Shown: positions 43,124 to 53,374 of the stretch, one piece after another | Position numbering within the stretch: the stretch's first letter is position 1 | How the letters are laid out: each line of letters begins with the position of its first letter | Assembly (NCBI RefSeq): GCF_000955805.1 | Contig: NZ_JYOA01000007.1 | Span: forward strand, 740,756 to 804,755 | Reading direction: 5' to 3' | Source: Pseudomonas sp. 21 | GTDB taxonomy: Bacteria > Pseudomonadota > Gammaproteobacteria > Pseudomonadales > Pseudomonadaceae | Length of the DNA: 64,000 nucleotides | Position numbers and translations under genes: made by a program | Notes under the pieces: generated by a model | Databases searched by the model: none | What the model saw: the letters and a program-made list of their open reading frames with translations, nothing else | What the model was told of the DNA's origin: nothing

Positions 43124-44527
43124 TCATCTGCCGCCGCAGCCACACTTGCCGCAATCATTCCCGCAACCACCGGCTGCGGCCGGCTCGCGCGAATCGCGCG
43201 TGGTACCGCGATTCAGGTTGCGCATCAGCAGCGCGTACTCCAGGTCCAGCCCTTCGGGCACCGGGATATGGACGACGTGGCTGTCGCCCGGCGCAACGCC
43301 GACGGACTCACCCCGGGCGTTCTCCATGGCATGCAGGCGGAAGGTGCGGTTGCCGGCCGGGGTCATCAGCTCGACGCTGTCGCCGACTTCAAAGCGGTTC
43401 TTCACCCGCACTTCCGCCAGGCCGTGGCGGCGCTCGCCGGTGAACTCGCCGACGAACTGCTGGCGCTCGGACAGCGAGTGGCCGTACTGGTAGTTCTGGT
43501 ACTCGTCATGCACGTGGCGGCGCAGGAAGCCCTCGGTGTAGCCGCGGTGGGCGAGGGATTCCAGGGTGTCCATCAGGCCGAGGTCGAAGGCGCGCCCGGC
43601 GACGGCGTCGTCGATGGCCTTGCGGTAGGCCTGGGCGGTGCGCGCGACGTAGTAGTGGGACTTGGTGCGGCCCTCGATCTTCAGCGAACGCACGCCCATC
43701 TGCGCCAAACGCTGCACGTGCTGGATGGCGCGCAGGTCCTTGGAATTCATGATGTAGGTGCCGTGCTCGTCCTCGAAGGCCTCCATCAGCTCGCCGGGGC
43801 GGTTGCCCTCTTCGAGCAGGACGATCTCCCGGGTCGGCGCGCCGATGCCCAGGGTCGGTTCGACGTTGCGCACGGCGTGGCCCAGTTCGTCCTCGTGGGC
43901 GGCGTGGGTCTGGTACTCCCAGCGGCAGGCGTTGGTGCAGGTGCCCTGGTTGGGGTCGCGGCGGTTGATGTAGCCCGACAGCAGGCAGCGCCCGGAGTAG
44001 GCCATGCACAGCGCGCCGTGGACGAAGACTTCTAGTTCCATGCCCGGCACGCGTTCGCGGATCTCGCCGATTTCCTCCAGCGACAGCTCGCGGGACAGGA
44101 TCACCCGCTTGAGCCCCTGCTGGCGCCAGAACTCCACGCTGGCCCAGTTCACCGCGTTGGCCTGCACCGAAAGGTGGATATCAACCTCGGGGAAATGCTG
44201 GCGAACCAGCATGATCAGGCCGGGATCGGACATGATCAGCGCGTCCGGGCCCAGGGCGATCACCGATTCGACGTCCTGCAGGAAGGTCTTCAGCTTGGCG
44301 TTGTGCGGGGCGATGTTCACCACCACGTACAGGCGCTTGCCCTGGGCGTGGGCCTCGTTGATGCCGGTGGCGAGGTTGGCGTGGTCGAACTCGTTGTTGC
44401 GCACCCGCAGGCTGTAGCGCGGTTGGCCGGCATAGACGGCGTCGGCGCCATAGGCGAAGGCGTGGCGCAGGCTCTTCAGCGAGCCGGCGGGGCAGAGCAG
44501 TTCGGGGGAAAACGGCGTGGGGGACAT
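43124..44527 (-). CDS. trhP: U32 family protein TrhP/YegQ (tRNA U34 5-hydroxylation)
   Basis: The 467-residue peptidase-U32 family protein has the YegQ/TrhP layout: ELLCPAGSLKSLRHAFAYGADAVY at the N terminus, ELEVFVHGALCMAYSGRCLLSGY with the cysteine signature and TCTNACRWEYQ. TrhP acts in prephenate-dependent 5-hydroxylation of uridine 34 in tRNAs and is thought to carry an iron-sulfur cluster. The C-terminal GCGNDCGKCGCGGR adds further cysteines. Confidence 0.85.
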   Translation of the reverse strand: MSPTPFSPELLCPAGSLKSLRHAFAYGADAVYAGQPRYSLRVRNNEFDHANLATGINEAHAQGKRLYVVVNIAPHNAKLKTFLQDVESVIALGPDALIMSDPGLIMLVRQHFPEVDIHLSVQANAVNWASVEFWRQQGLKRVILSRELSLEEIGEIRERVPGMELEVFVHGALCMAYSGRCLLSGYINRRDPNQGTCTNACRWEYQTHAAHEDELGHAVRNVEPTLGIGAPTREIVLLEEGNRPGELMEAFEDEHGTYIMNSKDLRAIQHVQRLAQMGVRSLKIEGRTKSHYYVARTAQAYRKAIDDAVAGRAFDLGLMDTLESLAHRGYTEGFLRRHVHDEYQNYQYGHSLSERQQFVGEFTGERRHGLAEVRVKNRFEVGDSVELMTPAGNRTFRLHAMENARGESVGVAPGDSHVVHIPVPEGLDLEYALLMRNLNRGTTRDSREPAAAGGCGNDCGKCGCGGR

Positions 44528-44642
44528 GGCGGCGCAGCGGGTAGTGGGAAAAAGGCCGCCACTCTAGGAGATCCGCGGGCTGCGCGTGCTGAGCGAGGTC
44601 AACGCCGAGACGCTTTGCGTAGGACCGAGGGGGACGCCCAGT

Positions 44643-44706
44643 CCTTGCTTGCGAACCGCATGGCACCGTGCCTTGCCGGTTCGCGAGCAAGCTCGCTCCT
44701 ACAGGG
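44643..44706. repeat. REP-type repeat
   Basis: CGGTTCGCGAGCAAGCTCGC and the following CTCCTACAG on the right face a shorter diverged left arm (CTTGCTTGCGAACCG). It lies upstream of trhP and downstream of zwf. Confidence 0.7.
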
Positions 44707-44722
44707 GGTTCCCGGCGTGCTC

Positions 44723-44803
44723 AGGAGCGGACTTCGTCCGCGATCGATTTCCGCTCGCGCCGAGCGGACCGGTAGCCCATCGCGGACAGCGTCCGCTCCT
44801 ACG
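44723..44803. repeat. Second-family inverted repeat (GGAGCGGAC type)
   Basis: AGGAGCGGACTTCGTCCGCG faces CGCGGACAGCGTCCGCTCCT across a spacer, a relative of the pair at 43002-43102. It lies just after the zwf stop and could terminate or stabilise transcripts. Confidence 0.7.
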
Positions 44804-44812
44804 CAAGTCCGA

Positions 44813-46288
<1,476 letters not shown>

Positions 46289-46317
46289 GACTTATTCCCT
46301 GGGCGTGGCGGTTAGTT

Positions 46318-46334
46318 TTGTAGTATAACTACAA
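46318..46334. promoter_or_regulatory. HexR-type operator (TTGTAGT-ATA-ACTACAA)
   Basis: The 17-bp interrupted palindrome has perfect 7-bp arms and lies between the divergent zwf and hexR-like starts. HexR sites have been described as TTGT-N7/8-ACAA; here the spacing is N9, so the fit is close but not exact. Confidence 0.65.
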
Positions 46335-46378
46335 CAAGACTACATAAATTTCAGACAACTATCACCGAGCCTATCCCT

Positions 46379-47263
46379 GTGAACCTTTTGCAGCACATTG
46401 CCCAGTCGCGTCATCTGCTCCGCAAGTCGGAGCTCAAGGTTGCCGATCACGTGATGCAGGACCCTGCATCGGTCATGCACAGCTCCATGGCGGACCTCGC
46501 CCATAGCGTGGGCGTCAGCGAGCCGACCATCGTGCGCTTCTGCCGCGCCATCGGCTGCACCGGCTTCCAGGACCTCAAGCTCAAGCTGGCGCAGAGCCTG
46601 GCTGCCGGCGCCAGTTTCGGCCAGTTCTCGATCAACGAGAGCGACTCGGTGGCGGACTTCAGCCTGAAGATCTTCGACACCACCCTGCACTCGCTGATGG
46701 AAGTGCGCGAGAACCTCGACACCCACGCCCTGGAGCGTGCCATCGCGGCCATCGCCCATGCCCAGCGCGTCGAGTTCTACGGTTTCGGCGCTTCCGGCGC
46801 GGTGGCGGCGGATGCCCAGCACAAGTTCTTCCGCCTGCTGCTGTCGGCGGCGGCCTACTCCGACCCGCACATGCAGGCCATGTCGGCGGTGACGCTGAAG
46901 CCTTCGGACGTGGCGATCTGCATCTCCCAGTCCGGCCGCTCCAAGGACCTGCTGGTGACCGCCAACCTGGTGCGCGAAGCCGGCGCCACGCTGATCACCC
47001 TGTGCCCCAGCCAGACCCCGCTGGCGGACCTGGCCACCGTGAACCTCGCGGTGGATGTGCATGAAGACACCGATATCTACACCCCGCTGACCTCGCGTAT
47101 CGCCCACCTGGTGGTGATCGACGTGCTGGCGATGGGCGTGGCCATGGCCCGCGGCCCGGACCTGGTGAACCACCTCAAGAGCGTGAAGCGCAGCCTGCGC
47201 AGCCTGCGCCTGTCGCCCAAGGTGGTGAAGAACCACGAGGAGCGCCCGGAAGAGGCGTCCTGA
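46379..47263 (+). CDS. hexR: HexR-type RpiR-family transcriptional regulator
   Basis: The gene encodes 294 residues from a GTG start. An N-terminal RpiR helix-turn-helix (SMADLAHSVGVSEPTIVRFCRA) is followed by a SIS sugar-phosphate-binding domain (FYGFGASGAVAADAQHKF, ICISQSGRSKDLL). HexR represses zwf, edd and related genes until 2-keto-3-deoxy-6-phosphogluconate binds. It is divergent from zwf, with the operator in between. If this is the PA5438-type paralogue the regulon may differ from classical HexR, so the symbol is provisional. Confidence 0.82.
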   Translation: MNLLQHIAQSRHLLRKSELKVADHVMQDPASVMHSSMADLAHSVGVSEPTIVRFCRAIGCTGFQDLKLKLAQSLAAGASFGQFSINESDSVADFSLKIFDTTLHSLMEVRENLDTHALERAIAAIAHAQRVEFYGFGASGAVAADAQHKFFRLLLSAAAYSDPHMQAMSAVTLKPSDVAICISQSGRSKDLLVTANLVREAGATLITLCPSQTPLADLATVNLAVDVHEDTDIYTPLTSRIAHLVVIDVLAMGVAMARGPDLVNHLKSVKRSLRSLRLSPKVVKNHEERPEEAS

Positions 47264-47272
47264 GACCATGCC

Positions 47273-47352
47273 TGTAGGAGCGAGTTTGCTCGCGAACAGA
47301 GCTAGCCGGGTGTTCCAGGGCTGAGCGGTGCGCGAGCAAGCTCGCTCCTGCA
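47273..47352. repeat. REPIN-like inverted REP pair
   Basis: TGTAGGAGCGAGTTTGCTCG on the left faces GCGAGCAAGCTCGCTCCTGC on the right with a spacer of about 30 bp. This is the same family as 56931-57010. Confidence 0.8.
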
Positions 47353-47494
47353 AAAGCCCGCCGCCTGGGTTGGCCGATGTAGCGGCTCGCCGACCGCCCG
47401 TCGGCGTCACCGGCGCTTCACCACCACGTCGTCAAACGGTCATCCGTCGTCAGCATGCTGGCGTCTCCAGCCCTTCGGCCTTGGGAGATGCGAG

Positions 47495-47710
47495 ATGCCC
47501 CGCCATATCGACGACACCCAGCTCCAAGTGGATAGCAAGACCCGCCGCAAGCTCGAAGACCAGCGGCGCATGCAGTTCCGTCGCGCCATCGAGGACCGCA
47601 TGGAGGCCCAGCGCCTCGCCCTCGAAACCTCCGATTACCCGGACCTGATCGCCGCCGCCTACCTCACTTCGGCGAAGGCGGGCCGGCGAAGCGTTCGGCA
47701 AGCTGGCTGA
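47495..47710 (+). CDS. Small basic conserved protein
   Basis: The gene encodes 71 residues, highly charged, with the segment SKTRRKLEDQRRMQFRRAIEDRMEAQRLALE predicted as one long amphipathic helix. No signal or membrane segment is present. It resembles short Pseudomonas proteins of the PA3496-like type, but I am not certain. The last 47 bp overlap the 3' end of the convergent pycR. A GGGAGATGCGAG stretch upstream of the ATG may serve as ribosome site. Confidence 0.6.
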   Translation: MPRHIDDTQLQVDSKTRRKLEDQRRMQFRRAIEDRMEAQRLALETSDYPDLIAAAYLTSAKAGRRSVRQAG

Positions 47711-48614
47711 TCAGCGCCCGCTCTTCACGGATGAAGGCGACGAACGCCTGGGCCACCGGGCTCAGGCGCTTGCCGCGTGCGTGCACCAGACACCAGCTGC
47801 GGTAGAGCGGCAGCTCTTCCACCGGCAGTTCGTGGAGCAGCCCGGACTGCAGTTCGCGGCTCACCGCATGGCGTGGTAGCAGCGCCAATCCCAGTCCCGC
47901 CAATACCCCTTCCCGTGACCCCTCCAGCGAGGCGAATTCCAGCGTCTGCGCGAAGTGCGCGCGTTTCTGCTGGAAGTGTTCCTCACAGGCCTTGCGCGTA
48001 CCCGAGCCGGGCTCGCGGATCAGCAGCGGATAGGGTTCCAGGTCCTTCAGCGAAAGCTTGGCGGCGTTGCACAGCGGGTGGTCCGGCGGTGCCACGGCGA
48101 CGATGGGGTTGTTCAGGAAGGGCAGGAATTCCAGCGCCATGTCCTGCGGCACCAGGGACATGATCACCAGGTCGTCGCGGTTGTCCGACAGGCGCTTGAT
48201 CACCTGGGCGCGGTTGACCACCGTGAGGTTCAGGCTGACGTCCGGGTGCTGTGCGTGGAACGCGGCGAACAGGTGCGGGGTGATGTACTTGGCGCTGGAT
48301 TCCACCGCCAGGCGCAGCTGGCCCTGCAGCGAGCCCTTGAGGTCGGAGAGGTTCATGTCCAGCACTTCCAGGCGCTGGAAGATGTCGGTGGTGGCGCGCA
48401 GCAGGGCGTCGGCGGCATCGGTCTGGTAGAGCTTCTTGCCGATGTACTCGAACAGCGGCTGGCCGACCAGTTCTTCGAGCTGGCGGATCTGCAGGCTGAC
48501 CGCCGGCTGGGTCAGGGCCATTTCCTCGGCGGCGCGGCTGTAGGAACGGCTTTCGCACACCGCACGGAAAACCTGCAGCTGGCGAAGGGTCATACGCATC
48601 AATGACTTACGCAT
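47664..48614 (-). CDS. pycR: LysR-type regulator of pyruvate carboxylase genes (PycR-like)
   Basis: The gene encodes 316 residues. The N-terminal winged helix (LRQLQVFRAVCESRSYSRAAEEMALTQPAVSLQIRQLEE) and a CbbR-like effector domain are clear. It is divergent from the pyruvate carboxylase genes, as for PycR (PA5437) in P. aeruginosa, which affects pycAB. Two palindromes with centres 22 bp apart lie in the intergenic region, the usual layout of a LysR recognition and activation site. The inducer is unknown. Confidence 0.82.
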   Translation of the reverse strand: MRKSLMRMTLRQLQVFRAVCESRSYSRAAEEMALTQPAVSLQIRQLEELVGQPLFEYIGKKLYQTDAADALLRATTDIFQRLEVLDMNLSDLKGSLQGQLRLAVESSAKYITPHLFAAFHAQHPDVSLNLTVVNRAQVIKRLSDNRDDLVIMSLVPQDMALEFLPFLNNPIVAVAPPDHPLCNAAKLSLKDLEPYPLLIREPGSGTRKACEEHFQQKRAHFAQTLEFASLEGSREGVLAGLGLALLPRHAVSRELQSGLLHELPVEELPLYRSWCLVHARGKRLSPVAQAFVAFIREERALISQLAERFAGPPSPK

Positions 48615-48649
48615 AGAAGCCTGCTCGATGGCGACATTTTCCAGCGACT

Positions 48650-48685
48650 ATAAAGCATTCTTTATGGCTACCCCAATAATTATTG
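48650..48685. promoter_or_regulatory. Twin palindromes in the pycR-pycA intergenic region
   Basis: ATAAAGCATTCTTTAT (48650-48665) and the perfect 12-mer CAATAATTATTG (48674-48685) have centres 22 bp apart, about two helical turns. They sit in a locally AT-rich stretch and are the likely LysR-type operators. Which is the high-affinity site cannot be told from sequence. Confidence 0.6.
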
Positions 48686-48840
48686 ATTTTGGTTAATCCT
48701 CCCTCCCGCGCTAGGGTAAAAACACGCCGGAACCCGCTCCGGCCACGCAATATCCACAAGAGAATCCAGCTGCCGTGTCCGGGGCTGCCGATGGGTTTTT
48801 ACGCCGGGGTCCAAAAGGCCCGGGCCGAGGGAAAGCCGCA

Positions 48841-50256
<1,416 letters not shown>

Positions 50257-50267
50257 GGAATTCGTAC

Positions 50268-52082
50268 ATGACCGTTTCCAAGAAAGTCACCGTCACCGAT
50301 ACCATCCTGCGCGACGCCCACCAGTCGCTGCTGGCGACCCGGATGCGCACCGAAGACATGCTTCCCATCTGCGACAAGCTCGACAAGGTCGGCTACTGGT
50401 CGCTGGAAGTCTGGGGCGGCGCCACCTTCGACGCCTGCGTGCGCTTCCTCAAGGAAGACCCGTGGGAGCGCCTGCGCAAGCTCAAGGCCGCGCTGCCCAA
50501 CACCCGCCTGCAGATGCTCCTGCGCGGGCAGAACCTGCTGGGCTACCGCCACTACAGCGATGACGTGGTGCGCGCCTTCGTCGCCAAGGCGGCGGTCAAC
50601 GGCATCGACGTGTTCCGCATCTTCGACGCGATGAACGACGTGCGTAACCTGCGCGTCTCCATCGAGGCGGTGAAGGCTGCCGGCAAGCACGCCCAGGGCA
50701 CCATCGCCTACACCACCAGCCCGGTGCACACCATCGACGCCTTCGTCGCCCAGGGCAAGGCGATGGCCGACATGGGCGTGGACTCCATCGCCATCAAGGA
50801 CATGGCCGGCCTGCTGACGCCCTACGCCACCGGCCAACTGGTCAAGGCGCTGAAGGACGCGCTGCCGCTGGACGTGGTGGTGCACTCCCACGACACCGCC
50901 GGCGTGGCCAGCATGTGCCAGCTCAAGGCCGTGGAAAACGGCGCCGACCGCATCGACACCGCCATTTCCAGCATGGCCTGGGGCACCAGCCACCCGGGCA
51001 CCGAATCCATGGTTGCCGCCCTGCGTGACACGCCGTTCGATACCGGCCTGGACCTGGAGCTGATCCAGGAAATCGGCATGTACTTCCACGCCGTGCGCAA
51101 GAAGTACCACCAGTTCGAGAGCGAGTTCACCGGCGTGGATACCCGCGTGCAGGTCAACCAGGTACCGGGCGGGATGATTTCCAACCTGGCCAACCAGCTC
51201 AAGGAACAGGGCGCGCTGAACCGCATGCCCGAAGTGCTCGCGGAAATCCCCCGCGTGCGCGAAGACCTGGGCTTCCCGCCCCTGGTCACCCCGACCTCGC
51301 AGATCGTCGGCACCCAGGCGTTCTTCAACGTGCTGGCCGGCGAGCGCTACAAGACCATCACCAACGAGGTGAAGCTCTACCTGCAGGGCCGTTACGGCAA
51401 GGCGCCGGGCAAGATCAATGAGCAGCTGCGTCGCCAGGCCATCGGCAACGAGGAAGTCATCGACGTGCGCCCGGCCGACCTGATCAAGCCGGAGCTGAAC
51501 AAGCTGCGCGAAGAGATCGGCAGCCTGGCCAAGTCCGAAGAGGACGTGCTGACCTTCGCCATGTTCCCGGACATCGGCCGCAAGTTCCTCGAGGAGCGCG
51601 CCGCCGGCACCCTGAAACCCGAAGAGCTGCTGCCGATCCCCAACGGCAAGGGCGTCGCCGCGGCCGGCGGTGAGGGCGTGCCGACCGAGTTCGTGGTCGA
51701 CGTGCACGGCGAGAGCTACCGCGTGGACATCACCGGTGTCGGCGTGAAAACCGACGGCAAGCGCCACTTCTACCTGTCGGTGGATGGCATGCCTGAAGAG
51801 GTGGTGTTCGAGCCGCTCAACGAGTTCGTCGGCGGTGGCGGCAACAAGCGCAAGCACGCCAGCGAGCCGGGCCATGTCAGCACCACCATGCCGGGCAACA
51901 TCGTCGACGTGCTGGTGAAGGAAGGCGACAGCGTGAAGGCCGGCCAGGCCGTGCTGATCACCGAAGCGATGAAGATGGAGACCGAAGTGCAGGCGGGCAT
52001 CGCCGGTACCGTGAAGGCCATCCACGTAGCCAAGGGCGACCGGGTCAACCCCGGTGAGATCCTGGTTGAAATTGAAGGCTGA
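50268..52082 (+). CDS. pycB: Pyruvate carboxylase subunit B (carboxyltransferase plus biotinyl domain; OadA-like)
   Basis: The gene encodes 604 residues. The TIM-barrel carboxyltransferase begins with TDTILRDAHQSLLATRMRT, a central conserved carboxylase domain follows, and the C-terminal biotinyl domain holds K569 in EAMKMETE, 35 residues from the end. Together with PycA it makes oxaloacetate from pyruvate. It could be annotated as oxaloacetate decarboxylase alpha, but no sodium-pump beta/gamma subunits are nearby. ATG 50268 has GAGGA upstream. A strong terminator follows. Confidence 0.92.
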   Translation: MTVSKKVTVTDTILRDAHQSLLATRMRTEDMLPICDKLDKVGYWSLEVWGGATFDACVRFLKEDPWERLRKLKAALPNTRLQMLLRGQNLLGYRHYSDDVVRAFVAKAAVNGIDVFRIFDAMNDVRNLRVSIEAVKAAGKHAQGTIAYTTSPVHTIDAFVAQGKAMADMGVDSIAIKDMAGLLTPYATGQLVKALKDALPLDVVVHSHDTAGVASMCQLKAVENGADRIDTAISSMAWGTSHPGTESMVAALRDTPFDTGLDLELIQEIGMYFHAVRKKYHQFESEFTGVDTRVQVNQVPGGMISNLANQLKEQGALNRMPEVLAEIPRVREDLGFPPLVTPTSQIVGTQAFFNVLAGERYKTITNEVKLYLQGRYGKAPGKINEQLRRQAIGNEEVIDVRPADLIKPELNKLREEIGSLAKSEEDVLTFAMFPDIGRKFLEERAAGTLKPEELLPIPNGKGVAAAGGEGVPTEFVVDVHGESYRVDITGVGVKTDGKRHFYLSVDGMPEEVVFEPLNEFVGGGGNKRKHASEPGHVSTTMPGNIVDVLVKEGDSVKAGQAVLITEAMKMETEVQAGIAGTVKAIHVAKGDRVNPGEILVEIEG

Positions 52083-52117
52083 CCAAGGACAGACGGGTCT
52101 TTAAGGTTCAGTCCCAC

Positions 52118-52145
52118 GGGGGAGCACGATGCTCCCCCTTTTTTT
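52118..52145 (+). terminator. pycAB terminator
   Basis: The perfect 9-bp stem GGGGGAGCA/TGCTCCCCC with a CGA loop is followed by seven T residues. Confidence 0.95.
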
Positions 52146-52250
52146 GCCCGCAGGTTTTTCAGCCGACGGCGCGTTTGCTTGATCTGCGTCGGAAACTTCC
52201 TTCAGAAACCCATTAGCGTCGACGCTGGGAAAACTGACCAGGGTGCGGTG

Positions 52251-52886
52251 ATGGGGAGAGTCGTTCTGTGGTGGGTGCTGCTGTGTGCGAGCGCCCAGGC
52301 ATTGGGGCAGTCATCGGAGTTGATGGATCGGCTCGCGGCCCTGGAACAGGACCCGGCCAAGCGCGAGCAGGCCTATGCCGCCGCCGAGGAGCGCATCCTG
52401 CTGTGCAGCAAGTGCCACGGCAAGGATGGCAACAGCAAGCGCGACTACATCCCCAACCTGGCCGGGCAGAACCCGCAGTACCTGTTCGATGCCTTCGAGA
52501 AGTACGTCGACGGCCAGCGCACCGACTTCGTGATGAACCAGGCGGCCAAGCTGCTGACGCTCAACGAGCGGGTGAACATCGCTTACTACTTCAGTCAGCA
52601 GAAGGTCCTGCCTCGCACGGAAGCCGCGCCTGACGCGGCGGAGATCGAGCAGGGCGCCCAGCGTTTCGCCACGGTCTGCGTGACCTGCCATGGCGTCCAG
52701 GCGCTGGGCCACGACGGCTTCCCGCGCATTGCCGGGCAGCCCAGGCCTTACCTGACCCACGCGCTGCAGCGCTACCGTGACAAGGATCCGAGCCGCGCCG
52801 GCTCGCCGATGCTGGCGGTAGCCGGGTTGCTCAGCGATGACGACATCAAGGCGCTGACCGCTTACCTCAGCCAACTGCGCCCCTGA
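52251..52886 (+). CDS. Di-haem cytochrome c (c4-like)
   Basis: The gene encodes about 211 residues from ATG 52251. A signal peptide (VVLWWVLLCASAQALG) is followed by two class I cytochrome c domains, each with a CxxCH motif (LCSKCHGKDG and CVTCHGVQALG) and a NLAGQNPQYL or RIAGQPRPYL segment typical of cytochrome c4. It is a periplasmic electron carrier, perhaps to a terminal oxidase. Upstream bases show only a weak ribosome site (AGGGTG). It stands alone after the pyc terminator. Confidence 0.85.
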   Translation: MGRVVLWWVLLCASAQALGQSSELMDRLAALEQDPAKREQAYAAAEERILLCSKCHGKDGNSKRDYIPNLAGQNPQYLFDAFEKYVDGQRTDFVMNQAAKLLTLNERVNIAYYFSQQKVLPRTEAAPDAAEIEQGAQRFATVCVTCHGVQALGHDGFPRIAGQPRPYLTHALQRYRDKDPSRAGSPMLAVAGLLSDDDIKALTAYLSQLRP

Positions 52887-52891
52887 ATCAA

Positions 52892-52913
52892 CCAGCCGCC
52901 CTGCGGCGGCTGG
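52892..52913. other. GC hairpin after the cytochrome gene
   Basis: The 9-bp perfect stem CCAGCCGCC/GGCGGCTGG has a 4-base loop and begins 5 bp after the cytochrome stop. No T run follows, so it is at best a weak or Rho-assisted terminator. Confidence 0.45.
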
Positions 52914-52943
52914 CTGGGGGGCGCTGTAACGGTGGGTGAAGCC

Positions 52944-53183
52944 TTACTGCTGCTTGTCTTCGGCCGGCTTGTCGGCGGTCTCGGGTTGCGCTTGCGGAGC
53001 GGCTTGTTCCTCGGTGGAAGCGGGTGCGGGCTGCGCAGCCGGCGCAGCTTCAGGTTCCGCCGCGGGCTTGGCTTGCGGCTGGGTGGCGGCAGCGGGCACA
53101 GCGGTCTGCGAGGTCGGCTCGGGTTTCTTGTCGCAGGCGGCGAGGACGGCGCAAGCGGCGATCAGGAGGCAAAGCTTTTTCAT
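52944..53183 (-). CDS. Ala/Pro/Glu-rich small lipoprotein
   Basis: The gene encodes about 79 residues. A lipoprotein signal ends in VLAAC and is followed by DKK. The mature chain is a low-complexity Ala, Pro, Gln and Glu tail that is probably unstructured. No function is known. The ATG at 53183 or a GTG at 53195 may be used; neither has a strong ribosome site. Confidence 0.6.
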   Translation of the reverse strand: MKKLCLLIAACAVLAACDKKPEPTSQTAVPAAATQPQAKPAAEPEAAPAAQPAPASTEEQAAPQAQPETADKPAEDKQQ

Positions 53184-53328
53184 GAGGGTGCTCACTCATC
53201 GAGGGTTGGCGAATGCCGGTCGGTTGACCGGGGCCGCAAGCTTTGCCGTGTCCGTGGTGTGAGGCCATTTGTCGTGCTCCGAGAATGGCCGGGAAATTTC
53301 CGATTCACCCGTGTTAAAGGCTCAAAGG

Positions 53329-53356
53329 AAAAAGCCCGGCGGAGGCCGGGCTTTTT
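53329..53356 (-). terminator. Terminator of the autotransporter gene
   Basis: The stem GCCCGGC/GCCGGGC with a GGAG loop has A5 on the left and T5 on the right of the plus strand, so it can act in both directions. On the minus strand it lies about 20 bp after the autotransporter stop. Confidence 0.88.
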
Positions 53357-53374
53357 CGTCGCGCGCTGTCCAGG

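Noticed and set aside
50268-52082. Sodium-pumping oxaloacetate decarboxylase alpha subunit
   Set aside because: No membrane beta or gamma subunit genes are adjacent, and the neighbour is a biotin carboxylase, so two-subunit pyruvate carboxylase is the better call.
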